NCBI GenBank assembly: GCA_024742815.1
Contig: JANSXX010000016.1
Coordinates: forward strand, 17,274 to 81,273
DNA length: 64,000 nucleotides
Direction of reading: 5' to 3'
Source: HXMU1420-13 sp024742815
GTDB taxonomy: Bacteria; Bacteroidota; Rhodothermia; Balneolales; Balneolaceae
Below are positions 35,813 through 44,221 of this stretch, piece after piece. Every line of letters begins with the position of its first letter. Positions within the stretch are counted from its first letter, which is position 1. The notes under the pieces are model-generated. The model worked only from the letters and a program-made list of their open reading frames with translations, made no database searches and had not been told where the DNA came from. The position numbers and the translations under genes are program-made.

Positions 35813-37948
35813 TTATTTTAAATAAGTGATTTTCAGGGTTTTGATGGTGTACGGAGTTTTAAGTACAACCAGATAAACTCCGGTAGCAATACTCGCCGAA
35901 TTATTTACATTCCAGCTTACCTGAAAGTTTTTCAGTCCGGAGAATTGTTGTGTATTAAGGGTTGCCACTTTTTGCCCAATGATATTATAAATTTCAATGC
36001 TGCTCGTCGATGCATCCCATAGTTCCGACACTTCTACATTAATATTTACACTTGGGTTAAACGGATTGGGATATGCACTTAAAGAGTCGATTTCGAACGA
36101 TTCCGGCACGATTTCTTCTTCGATAGGTACGATGGCCGACTCATCGATACAGGTTGCGCAGGCAAACACGGTATCGCTTGGTTCTAACGCCAAAAAAGAG
36201 GTGTACCTGGAAAGCACTCGATTCTCAAGACTCATTTCGATGATATCTTCAATCTCTTCGTTGGATGGATTCCCATTCTCTAATTGTTTGATGCGCTGGC
36301 CAACCCAAATCTTTTTCAAAACACTATCCGCCGGATTTAGATCTTCTTCCGAAACCGTAATTTGTTTAGAAAATACTTCATCCCGATAAAATCCTGATAT
36401 TTGAATGTCGAAGGGAGCCGTGCCGGTAAATTTACCCAATTGGTAATAAGATGATGAACTCAAACTGCTGTTTTCATCTTCTGAAGTGTATCTACCATAA
36501 CTGAAACCACCATTTATCAGTGGATACACTTCCATATCAGAAATCGCTCCGTTTATTTTTTGTAAGGATGTGGACAAGATCTCATATTCATTGGATGAAT
36601 CATTGTGATCGGTGAGTTCGCCCGCGGTATCACGAGTTAAATTCAAATAGAAATATTCATTGCCGAGATAGTAACGACCATTTCGCCACTCGTAATTGAA
36701 ATTTTTTGTTTGAATATCTGCCACATGTACCGTGGGAAAGTTCCCTCCTGCATAATCTACGAGTGCGTCAAGCAGTGTGTTTGCATTTTCGATATTACTA
36801 TAGTTTTGTGAAGAGGAAATCAATAATATGGAACTGTTTTGCTCACTAGTTTCCGTAAAATCGTACGCATCGGTGAGTAAGTTATCCATATTGCTAAACG
36901 CCGACCCTAAATCTTCATTCTCCATAAAGGCAGTAAAAGCACTATCGATAGTTGCATCATTTGCCTGTATCCATTCATCCGACATTTTTAATGTTGTTAA
37001 TCCTGAAAAGAAGACATTAAAAGAATCCTTGTCGGATAAATATGTTTTGAGCTGTTCTTGCACGTTTTGCATCAATTCTGTTTCAACCAGATTTGTGTTA
37101 TTCATGTCCAAATCTACTAAAACAAGAACATTCTGTGTGAACTCCGAATCAATCAACTCAAACGGTAATAATGAGATGTCAAAATATTTATCGGTACCGT
37201 CATCGTAGGTTCGCACTTGTAAGGAATCTTGTTTTTCCTCATGTGTGATACTGAATGAACGCGCATATCCGCTAGTAGGAACGGTAGTTTTTAAAAAAAG
37301 GCGCTCCTCCAAAGATCCTGTTTCAAATGTGACGGAAGATTCTCCCGAAATCTTCACTTTTTCTGCATCAGAATCAGTGAAAATCAAAAAACCGGGATCA
37401 GCAGTTTCTGAAGTAGTTAGTTTTTGCAGCTGATCAGGTAAGCGAACACTTTTTGATGATGAATTTACAGTATTGGGCACCAGATAAGTAAGCCTGATCT
37501 TCCTCTCTTCGGTAGGCTTAAACGGATAAATTCTTAATTCGTACCACCCATCACCATTTTTATAAATAATGGCAGGATCTTTTCGTCGATTTACGATCCC
37601 TTCATAAATTCGTTCAGCGGTCCACCGGTCGTACATCCGGGCTTCCATAATTTCATCCCCTACCCAGAGCCAAAGGTTTGTAATCTCGTAAGTTTCAGGG
37701 AGCCTGAAATACGCATATAACTCAATTTGTGTGCCTGCTGCGAACTCGTTGGGATTATCTGACTTAAAACTCATGTATGAGTTCACCTCAGAATAAGCTC
37801 CCTTATCCGTGACTCTGTAAACATTTTCAGTTAACGTAACCCCCGTATTTTGCCAGGTCCGATCAGGATTTGAAATCCTCATATACTGTGCATTGGCACT
37901 TATTGAAATTATCCCGAAAAAAAGAATTGCAATTATTGACTTATACAT
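35813..37948 (-). CDS. VIT domain protein with type IX secretion C-terminal domain
   Basis: 711 residues: signal peptide (1-20, 'IISISANAQ'), a VIT domain (about 40-165, 'LPETYEITNLWLWVGDEIMEA', 'AERIYEGIVNRRKDPAIIY'), a vWA-like region (about 255-420) and a type IX sorting domain (about 625-711, 'AYPNPFNPSVNINVEVS', 'IYNIIGQKVATL', 'ATGVYLVVLKT'). The vWA metal site is degenerate: the expected DxSxS is 'DLDMN' in 'LVLVDLDMNNTN'. The predicted product crosses the outer membrane by type IX secretion and is attached to the surface, where VIT/vWA proteins of other organisms mediate adhesion. Role here unknown. Confidence 0.82.
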   Translation of the reverse strand: MYKSIIAILFFGIISISANAQYMRISNPDRTWQNTGVTLTENVYRVTDKGAYSEVNSYMSFKSDNPNEFAAGTQIELYAYFRLPETYEITNLWLWVGDEIMEARMYDRWTAERIYEGIVNRRKDPAIIYKNGDGWYELRIYPFKPTEERKIRLTYLVPNTVNSSSKSVRLPDQLQKLTTSETADPGFLIFTDSDAEKVKISGESSVTFETGSLEERLFLKTTVPTSGYARSFSITHEEKQDSLQVRTYDDGTDKYFDISLLPFELIDSEFTQNVLVLVDLDMNNTNLVETELMQNVQEQLKTYLSDKDSFNVFFSGLTTLKMSDEWIQANDATIDSAFTAFMENEDLGSAFSNMDNLLTDAYDFTETSEQNSSILLISSSQNYSNIENANTLLDALVDYAGGNFPTVHVADIQTKNFNYEWRNGRYYLGNEYFYLNLTRDTAGELTDHNDSSNEYEILSTSLQKINGAISDMEVYPLINGGFSYGRYTSEDENSSLSSSSYYQLGKFTGTAPFDIQISGFYRDEVFSKQITVSEEDLNPADSVLKKIWVGQRIKQLENGNPSNEEIEDIIEMSLENRVLSRYTSFLALEPSDTVFACATCIDESAIVPIEEEIVPESFEIDSLSAYPNPFNPSVNINVEVSELWDASTSSIEIYNIIGQKVATLNTQQFSGLKNFQVSWNVNNSASIATGVYLVVLKTPYTIKTLKITYLK

Positions 37949-38086
37949 GTTAGAGCCTTGAATAATTAATTGTAATAATTGTATTTACAATACAAACCTA
38001 CGAATAATATTAAACTCTAGTATGAACTATTTGTGAATAAATTTTATACTTAATTTCAATTCATCCAAAACACAAAACAGGTTATT

Positions 38087-39253
38087 TTGAACGCCCAGCA
38101 ATTAGAGAAAAAGCATCATTTTCAGGTTTACAATCGCTACCCGGTAACGCTTAAAGAAGGAAGCGGAGCTAAAGCCTGGGATATTGAAGGAAAAGAGTAT
38201 ATCGACCTGCTGGCGGGAATTGCTGTGAATAACTTGGGGCATTGCCACCCGGCAATTGTTGAGGCCATCAATGAGCAATCCAAAAAACTACTGCATACTT
38301 CGAATTTCTATTATACCGAGGAACAAAGTGAGTTCATTTCCCGACTGGCTTACTTAAGCGGATTGGATCGGGTGTTCTTGTGTAATTCCGGATTAGAAGC
38401 CATGGAAGCTTGTGTAAAACTTGCTCGCGCGTGGGGACATCAACATGGTAAATCCGGTAATATCATTTCTCTCACCAATGGGTTTCACGGGCGTTCATTA
38501 GCAGGAGTAACGTTAAGCAAGCCCTTTTACCAACAAGGTTTTGATCCCCTGCCAGCAGGTTTCAAACAATCACCATTTAATGATTTTGAAGCGCTACTGG
38601 AACAAGTTGATGATCAAACCTTAGCTATCGCTTTCGAATTGATTCAGGGAAATAGTGGTGTACATATCGCAGAGAAAGAGTTTGTACAACAAGTGCGCGA
38701 TTTGTGTACAGAAAAGGGAATCTTGTTGATCATCGACGAAGTGCAAACCGGTGTTGCCCGGACAGGAAAATTCTGGTGTTACGAACATTATGGCATCAAA
38801 CCGGATGTTGTTGCAAGTGCAAAAGCTTTGGCCGGTGGCATCCCAATTGGAGCTATTATGGCAGAAGAATCGGTGGCTGCGGCTTTTGACTATGGCCAAC
38901 ACGGCACCACATTTGGTGGTAATCCCTTTGCATGTGCAGTTGGCAATGCCTGTTTAAAAACCATTTCGCAACAAAACATTGCAGAACAGGCCGCCGAAAA
39001 GGGACAATACATGATGGAATTGATTCGAAACAAAACCAAAGGTAATTCTGTTGTAAAAGAAGTACGGGGAATGGGTTTAATGATTGGCGTTGAGTTAGAT
39101 ACACCAGGTCGCCCTGTGGTGGAGCGTATGTTCGAACTGGGAGTACTCAGTAATGTTGCCGGTGGAAATGTGTTACGAATTGTGCCGCCGTTAATTATCT
39201 CGCAAGAAGAAATTGATCGCTCTGTTGAGATTCTAGCTCAAGCCCTAAGTTGA
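38087..39253 (+). CDS. argD: Class III aminotransferase, acetylornithine transaminase type
   Basis: 388 residues from TTG 38087, the only start compatible with the family N-terminus. PLP fold type I: 'NSGLEAMEACVKLARAW', 'FHGRSLAGVTLS', 'LLIIDEVQTGVARTGKFWCYEHYG' and the PLP-lysine in 'VVASAKALAGGIPIGA', then 'GQHGTTFGGNPFACAVG'. Members convert N-acetylglutamate semialdehyde to N-acetylornithine in arginine synthesis, though related ornithine, succinylornithine and 4-aminobutyrate enzymes look alike. No other arg genes are nearby, so the substrate is the likely rather than proven one. A T-rich sequence overlaps the start, as in a promoter close to the coding region. Confidence 0.85.
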   Translation: MNAQQLEKKHHFQVYNRYPVTLKEGSGAKAWDIEGKEYIDLLAGIAVNNLGHCHPAIVEAINEQSKKLLHTSNFYYTEEQSEFISRLAYLSGLDRVFLCNSGLEAMEACVKLARAWGHQHGKSGNIISLTNGFHGRSLAGVTLSKPFYQQGFDPLPAGFKQSPFNDFEALLEQVDDQTLAIAFELIQGNSGVHIAEKEFVQQVRDLCTEKGILLIIDEVQTGVARTGKFWCYEHYGIKPDVVASAKALAGGIPIGAIMAEESVAAAFDYGQHGTTFGGNPFACAVGNACLKTISQQNIAEQAAEKGQYMMELIRNKTKGNSVVKEVRGMGLMIGVELDTPGRPVVERMFELGVLSNVAGGNVLRIVPPLIISQEEIDRSVEILAQALS

Positions 39254-39284
39254 AAATAGAATTGTACAAAACAGTTCATCGTCT

Positions 39285-39881
39285 ATGCATAAAATATCTA
39301 CATTTTTGTTTCCTTTATTGTTGATGGGATATCATTCAAATGCACAGTCCTTTGAGTTTACTTCAGATATACTGCCAAACAGTTCCATTTCTATCAATGG
39401 GAAATCGAATGTGAATTCTTTTAGTTGTAGCTACAATAATCCCTTTCCTGATGTAACCCTTCAGCATACTTCCACCTTAAAAGAAAACACTTTTTTGGTG
39501 AATGGTGATACTCTGGCACTAAAAATAAAAGAGTTTGATTGCGGTAAGCGTGGGGTAAATCGTGATATGCGAAAAACCCTGAAAGCGGATGATTATCCTA
39601 CCATAGATGCCTGGATCGATCGCATTACTTTAAACGAATCGGGCGAAGCAATCGCCATTATGCTGGTTTCGATTGCCGGTACAACTAATCAGTACGAAGT
39701 GAAAATAGATGAAACGCCGGATACTGAAGTACTCGAAATCAAAGGAGAGCAGGAAATTTTTCTTTCTGATTTTAACCTCGATACACCAAGCGCACTTTTC
39801 GGATTAGTAACCGTTGAGGATCGGTTCGTAGTTGAGTTTGAGCTGAACATCAAGCAAAAAAAAGGCAGCCTAGATAACTAA
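39285..39881 (+). CDS. YceI-like secreted protein
   Basis: 198 residues, signal peptide 1-20 ('LLLMGYHSNAQS'). The mature part follows the YceI lipocalin-like pattern: 'SSISINGKSNVNSFSC' near the start, a central 'RGVNRDMRKTLKADDYPTI', and a closing 'SDFNLDTPSALFGLVTVEDRFVVEFEL' which matches the 'fgidpPta..G.v.v.d.v.v.f.l' end of YceI proteins. YceI proteins bind long-chain isoprenoids or lipids in the periplasm. It is more divergent than the YceI gene at 41206-41766. The last codons lie inside the hairpin of the convergent porin terminator. Confidence 0.65.
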   Translation: MHKISTFLFPLLLMGYHSNAQSFEFTSDILPNSSISINGKSNVNSFSCSYNNPFPDVTLQHTSTLKENTFLVNGDTLALKIKEFDCGKRGVNRDMRKTLKADDYPTIDAWIDRITLNESGEAIAIMLVSIAGTTNQYEVKIDETPDTEVLEIKGEQEIFLSDFNLDTPSALFGLVTVEDRFVVEFELNIKQKKGSLDN

Positions 39882-39889
39882 GCTGCCTT
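39856..39889 (-). terminator. Rho-independent terminator of porin/YceI operon
   Basis: On the minus strand AAGGCAGC (39882-39889) and GCTGCCTT (39862-39869) form a perfect 8-bp stem with a 12-nt loop, followed by a run of T. It overlaps the last codons and stop of the convergent YceI-like gene and lies 18 bp after the porin stop. Confidence 0.9.
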
Positions 39890-39906
39890 AAGAGGGTTCT
39901 ATTAAT

Positions 39907-41187
39907 TTAGAAGCTTACTACTGCCTCAATATTAATTCCACTGAATGAAGCACCATCGTACTTGCTACCTGTTGGATAGTCGTTCCAGTTTTGTACAACG
40001 TATTCTACTTTAGTTAATACGTTTGGAGTTAGGAACCAACCACCACCAATATTGAATCGGTTTACGCTAATATCAGTACCGGCTGCAATTTCGCCACTTA
40101 CTGTGTTGTAACGGGTACCTACGTAAACATCGTTGTTATCGCCAAAGCGGTACAATAATTCTGCACCAATGTGATTGAATGAACGAGTGTCTGACTCAAC
40201 AGCAGTTTTACCACTACTCATTTCGTACACACCGAAGAACTCGATACCTTGGAACTTCACGAATGGGTTAACCATGATTGAAGTCATTTCGCCACCAATT
40301 GGTCCACCAGGAGCAAAACGAGAAACTACAAAGTTAGGGCTGAAACGTCCGCTTCTGAAGTCATCATCAAGAACGTTGTAATAACGCGATCCTGCACGGT
40401 CACCGGTATATAGATACTGTGAACCGGATTCAGCAGAGTTATAAAGTGAAGCACTTAAACGAACTCTGAGATCTTCGTTAACTTGGCTGTCGTATCCTGC
40501 TTTTAGCAATAAATTGATTTTCTCATCAATAGCTGGCTTAACAGTGCTTTGATTCAATTTACCGTTGGTAAGACCAATCATACCGAAGAAATCGTCGGCG
40601 AAGTAATATACTTCTGCACCCACTTCTGTGGTGAAAGAATCCATTAGGTAGTTACCTACAAAAGGATTGAATAAAGCCTGACCATTATCACTTCTTCTGA
40701 AGTGAGTATCGCCGTAGTTATTTTCCATGTGACCTACGCGAATTCTAAGATTTTCCATCAAACCGGATAGGAAACCTTCTTGTACGAAGTCAAGATTATC
40801 AATCTGGATAAATCCACCTTTAACCCAAGCTTCGGCGTGGTGTTGCGAAGATAGATAAGTTCTAAGGTGCATTACTAAACCTTTAGCCAGAACTACGTCG
40901 ATATCAAGATTTGAAGTAGCTAGGTTAAAGTTATTTTCTAGCTCAGGAAGATCGTCGTTAGTGTTTTCATGACTGATGCCCTGGAATTGTAAGGTGTTTG
41001 CACCACCTACGCGAACGTAAAGTCCGTCGAAGGTAAGATCACTTACTTTTGCAGGCTCAAATACATTAAGCCCCGATTTGTCCTGATTTCTGAGATTATC
41101 AATTTGCCGATCGCTTTGTGCGTACACCGAAAAGGCACTTAAACTGACCACAAGCGCACCGAGAATGATACTTTTTAACGTTTTCAT
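39907..41187 (-). CDS. Porin-like outer-membrane protein
   Basis: 426 residues with a clean signal peptide (1-23, 'LVVSLSAFSVYAQS'). The mature sequence is rich in aromatic and acidic residues with alternating strands ('VVLAKGLVMHLRTYLSS', 'NNDVYVGTRYNTVSG', 'RFNIGGGWFLTPNVLTKVEYVVQNW') and a terminal Phe, all typical of an outer-membrane barrel of the phosphate-selective or general porin type. It begins 18 bp after a YceI gene in the same direction and ends at a strong terminator, giving a two-gene YceI-porin operon. Substrate unknown. Confidence 0.75.
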   Translation of the reverse strand: MKTLKSIILGALVVSLSAFSVYAQSDRQIDNLRNQDKSGLNVFEPAKVSDLTFDGLYVRVGGANTLQFQGISHENTNDDLPELENNFNLATSNLDIDVVLAKGLVMHLRTYLSSQHHAEAWVKGGFIQIDNLDFVQEGFLSGLMENLRIRVGHMENNYGDTHFRRSDNGQALFNPFVGNYLMDSFTTEVGAEVYYFADDFFGMIGLTNGKLNQSTVKPAIDEKINLLLKAGYDSQVNEDLRVRLSASLYNSAESGSQYLYTGDRAGSRYYNVLDDDFRSGRFSPNFVVSRFAPGGPIGGEMTSIMVNPFVKFQGIEFFGVYEMSSGKTAVESDTRSFNHIGAELLYRFGDNNDVYVGTRYNTVSGEIAAGTDISVNRFNIGGGWFLTPNVLTKVEYVVQNWNDYPTGSKYDGASFSGINIEAVVSF

Positions 41188-41205
41188 GATTTCTCCTCTA
41201 CATGT

Positions 41206-41766
41206 TTATTGTTTGGTTAGGAATAATTTAAAGTCGATGGTAACCTCGTCACCTGTTTTCATAGTCCCCATCATTGCTGTTGGAGGATCTATTCCAAAGT
41301 CGCTCATCAGAATGGCTTTAGCGCCGGTTAATTGCAGTACATCATTGTTTAAACTATGCCCTGCAGAAACTGTAATTGGCTGCTCTTTGCCTGCGATGGA
41401 TAAAAGTCCGCTGGCTGTAATGGAATCCGCAGAAACAGATTCTATGCCACTAAGCGTAAAGGTGATTTGAGGATGATCTTTTTCATTTAATGCACCCATG
41501 GTTTTTCGATCCATAATGCGCTTTCCGCTTTCGATCGATTTTACCTGTGCTGTAAATGAGAAAGATGTTATATCTATGCTTCCCTCTTCTGTGGAAGCAA
41601 TATTGGTGTTTACCGAAAACTCTTCGACTACACTTTCCCAATCATGTACCGTTGATGTACCCTGAATGGTTACCTTGCTTTGTTCTTTGTCAAGAATGTA
41701 GCTGTTTTGTGTAAACCCAGAACTGTATATGATGATACTGACTAATAGCGTACAGAAAACCTTCAT
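41206..41766 (-). CDS. YceI family periplasmic protein
   Basis: 186 residues, signal peptide 1-19. YceI landmarks are clear: 'LDKEQSKVTIQGTSTVHDWESV' at the N-terminus, 'KSIESGKRIMDRKTMGALNEKDHPQITFTL' in the middle, and 'LMSDFGIDPPTAMMGTMKTGDEVTIDFKL' at the end. The fold is a lipocalin-like barrel that binds isoprenoid or amide lipids. It is the first gene of an operon with the porin. A 14-bp perfect palindrome lies 41 bp upstream of its start (41808-41821) and could control the operon. A second YceI-like protein is encoded on the other side of the porin. Confidence 0.9.
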   Translation of the reverse strand: MKVFCTLLVSIIIYSSGFTQNSYILDKEQSKVTIQGTSTVHDWESVVEEFSVNTNIASTEEGSIDITSFSFTAQVKSIESGKRIMDRKTMGALNEKDHPQITFTLSGIESVSADSITASGLLSIAGKEQPITVSAGHSLNNDVLQLTGAKAILMSDFGIDPPTAMMGTMKTGDEVTIDFKLFLTKQ

Positions 41767-42153
41767 TGTACTACCTCTATTAAAAAGTTAGAAGTTGTTT
41801 GTTATGAAGATTGGCCAATCTGTCCTTAATGCGTGAGCAAACTAATGGTGAAAAATGAAGATTATGTGAATTCTAATATCCACATTAGATTATCGTATTA
41901 ATATTCACCTTTTCATTTGCAATGCTAGATTTATTAAGCTCTTAAATAACTGTAATAACTGAAATTATTTATCCAATTTTTTACAAAATCTAACGCCCTA
42001 AAATAATTTTACCGGAAAGCGACTATAAAATAAATATACGACGTTAACTAATTGATAGTCAATGACTTAAAAAAACGATGAGTATACCCAACAACTTTCA
42101 GTTCTTGAACAATTTTTTAGAATTGGTTTTTTCCGCACCCTTTTTTTGCGGAA
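41767..42153. other. 387-bp intergenic region, AT-rich, no gene seen
   Basis: No convincing reading frame, tRNA or other RNA. It contains the palindrome at 41808-41821 near the YceI start and a hairpin TTCCGCA/TGCGGAA (42131-42137 with 42047+ i.e. 42147-42153) just after the threonine aldolase stop. The rest is low-complexity AT-rich sequence that probably holds the YceI-porin promoter. Confidence 0.6.
41808..41821. promoter_or_regulatory. 14-bp perfect palindrome upstream of YceI-porin operon
   Basis: AGATTGGCCAATCT is identical to its reverse complement. It is 41 bp upstream of the YceI ATG, a normal distance for an operator overlapping a promoter. The binding protein is unknown. Confidence 0.45.
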
Positions 42154-43173
42154 TTAGTTAAACAATTCCACCATAGTTTCCAGTAATTGAGTGAACTCGT
42201 TTTCCGAAATTTGAAAATGAAAGGTAGCCCGAATTGTTTTTGGGCCGAACTGAACCATTCGAATTCCGGCTTGCTCCAATTTCTCTAACGCCTGCTCAGC
42301 ATCCCCCTCTTTCACATCAAAAATTACGATGTTACTCTCTACAGAATCTTTATCTATCTCGAGTTGGGTACACTTGGAAACAACATCAGCAAATAAAGCT
42401 GCTCTGCGATGATCTTCAGCAAGTAACGGCCAATGGTGTTCCACGGCGAAATCGGCTGCAGCAGCCAAAATTCCAACCTGACGCATTCCCCCTCCCCACA
42501 TTTTTCGGAACCGGCGTGCTTTTTGAATATTCTGTTTACTTGAAAGTAACATCGAGCCAACCGGTGCGCCCAATCCTTTACTAAAACAGACTGATATAGT
42601 ATCAGCAATGGTTCCAAAGAAATCTGCTTCAATATTCGTTGCAGTCATGGCATTCCAAATTCGAGCTCCGTCGATATGAACCAAAAGCTCTTGTTCATCG
42701 GCAAAAGCTTTTAATGCTTTTAGCTCATCTTTGCTGTAACAGGCTCCGCCCCCTTTATTGGTTGAATTCTCAAGACAAAGCACTTTTGTTGATGGCTCCC
42801 AGTCATAACGGCCACGTTTAAGCGCAAGTAAATGATCGGTATTTAATTTTCCATGATTTCCCTCAATCGGATGAATCTGCACTCCTGATAAAAAAGCCGT
42901 TGCCCCGGTTTCGTAATTAAAAATATGCCCTTTTTTTTCGATCAGAATCTCATCTCCGGGTTGGGTCAATACTTTCACCGCAAGTTGATTACTCATGGTT
43001 CCGCTCGGTACAAATAAACCTGCCTCCATCCCAAACATTGCAGCCATCTTTTGTTCAAATGCGTTAACCGTACTATCTTCGCCAAACACATCATCACCCA
43101 CTTCCGCTGAGGTCATAGCTACCAGCATTTTTGGAGTTGGTTTGGTGATGGTATCGCTTCGTAAATCTATCAT
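42154..43173 (-). CDS. ltaE: Low-specificity L-threonine aldolase
   Basis: 339 residues. Fold type I PLP enzyme with 'IDLRSDTITKPTPKML' at the start, 'MAAMFGMEAGLFVPSGTMSNQLAV', 'VHIDGARIWNA', the PLP-lysine in 'SVCFSKGLGAPVGSML', and 'MWGGGMRQVGILAAAADFAVEH'. All are signatures of the LtaE family, which cleaves threonine or allo-threonine to glycine and acetaldehyde. It is divergent from the nitrilase gene with a 64-bp spacer. Confidence 0.95.
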   Translation of the reverse strand: MIDLRSDTITKPTPKMLVAMTSAEVGDDVFGEDSTVNAFEQKMAAMFGMEAGLFVPSGTMSNQLAVKVLTQPGDEILIEKKGHIFNYETGATAFLSGVQIHPIEGNHGKLNTDHLLALKRGRYDWEPSTKVLCLENSTNKGGGACYSKDELKALKAFADEQELLVHIDGARIWNAMTATNIEADFFGTIADTISVCFSKGLGAPVGSMLLSSKQNIQKARRFRKMWGGGMRQVGILAAAADFAVEHHWPLLAEDHRRAALFADVVSKCTQLEIDKDSVESNIVIFDVKEGDAEQALEKLEQAGIRMVQFGPKTIRATFHFQISENEFTQLLETMVELFN

Positions 43174-43237
43174 AATCTGTTTTGGATTTTAAAAGGGATG
43201 GAATATACTGAATGCACTTTCACTGTAAATCAACAAT

Positions 43238-44221
43238 TTGGCTTTGCAACAAAAAATTACTGTAGCGCTGATTCAGCAACCGCCTGTGTTTATGAATGCC
43301 AAATCGAGTACTGCTAAGGCTTTGGAGTTCATCAAAGAAGTAACAGAACAAGGCGCACAACTGATTGTTTTTCCTGAAACCTGGTTTCCGGGCTATCCCG
43401 TTTGGCTCGATTATTCCCCAAGTGCAGCGCTTTGGGATCATCCGCCGGCTAAAGCTCTTTTTCGTTTATTGATGGATAATTGCTTACAGATTGATGACGA
43501 ACATTATCAGGCATTTTCTAAAGCTGCAATTGAAAAGAACTGCACCATTGTAATGGGAGCGCAAGAGCGTGTGGGTAGAAGTATTTACAATACCATCTTT
43601 TATTTTTTACCGGATGGCACGGTTAATAAGCATCGAAAGTTGATGCCTACGTATACTGAACGCTTAATTTGGGCTTATGGTGATGGAAGCACTTTACCGG
43701 TTATTGAAGTGGAGGGAACGCGCATTGGAGGTTTGATCTGTTGGGAACACTGGATGCCACTGGCGCGCGCAGCCATGCAACAGCAGCAAGAACATATCCA
43801 TATTGCGCAATGGCCAATGGTTAAAAGCGCAAACCTGATCGCATCCCAAAGTTACGCGTTCGAAGCACAATGCTATGTTCTAGCCGTTGGATGTACGCTC
43901 ACAAAACAGCAAATGCTGGATGGTTTATCCTCGGTTTGTGAAACAGATGAAGACCGAATTGCCATGGAAATCTTCAAACAAATTCCGATCGAAAACGAAG
44001 ATTTAATCTTGAAAGGTGGAAGTGCGATCATCCACCCTGATACTTCGCTTTTAATCGAGCCTATTTACAATTCCCCCGAACTTATTGTGCAAGAATTAGA
44101 TTTAACCAAACTAAACGAGGGTAACTTGTTCTTAGATACTGCCGGACATTATTCCCGGCCTGATGTATTTACATTAACGGTTGATGCCCGACCCAAAACC
44201 AATATCACTTTTGAGCACTAA
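43238..44221 (+). CDS. Nitrilase (carbon-nitrogen hydrolase family, branch 1)
   Basis: 327 residues from TTG 43238. The Glu-Lys-Cys catalytic triad is visible: 'IVFPETWFPGYPVW' (Glu), 'KHRKLMPTYTERLIW' (Lys) and 'GGLICWEHWMPLARAAM' (Cys). The 'CWEHWMPL' context is that of true nitrilases rather than amidases or cyanide hydratases of other branches. They convert nitriles to carboxylic acids and ammonia in the cytoplasm. The substrate is unknown. The lycopene cyclase gene overlaps its 3' end, so the two are co-transcribed although their functions have no evident link. Confidence 0.9.
   Translation: MALQQKITVALIQQPPVFMNAKSSTAKALEFIKEVTEQGAQLIVFPETWFPGYPVWLDYSPSAALWDHPPAKALFRLLMDNCLQIDDEHYQAFSKAAIEKNCTIVMGAQERVGRSIYNTIFYFLPDGTVNKHRKLMPTYTERLIWAYGDGSTLPVIEVEGTRIGGLICWEHWMPLARAAMQQQQEHIHIAQWPMVKSANLIASQSYAFEAQCYVLAVGCTLTKQQMLDGLSSVCETDEDRIAMEIFKQIPIENEDLILKGGSAIIHPDTSLLIEPIYNSPELIVQELDLTKLNEGNLFLDTAGHYSRPDVFTLTVDARPKTNITFEH

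Noticed and set aside
42131..42153. Hairpin TTCCGCA/TGCGGAA after the threonine aldolase gene as a terminator
   Set aside because: On the gene's strand the stem is followed by A rather than T residues, so it is not a standard terminator; noted only within the intergenic region.
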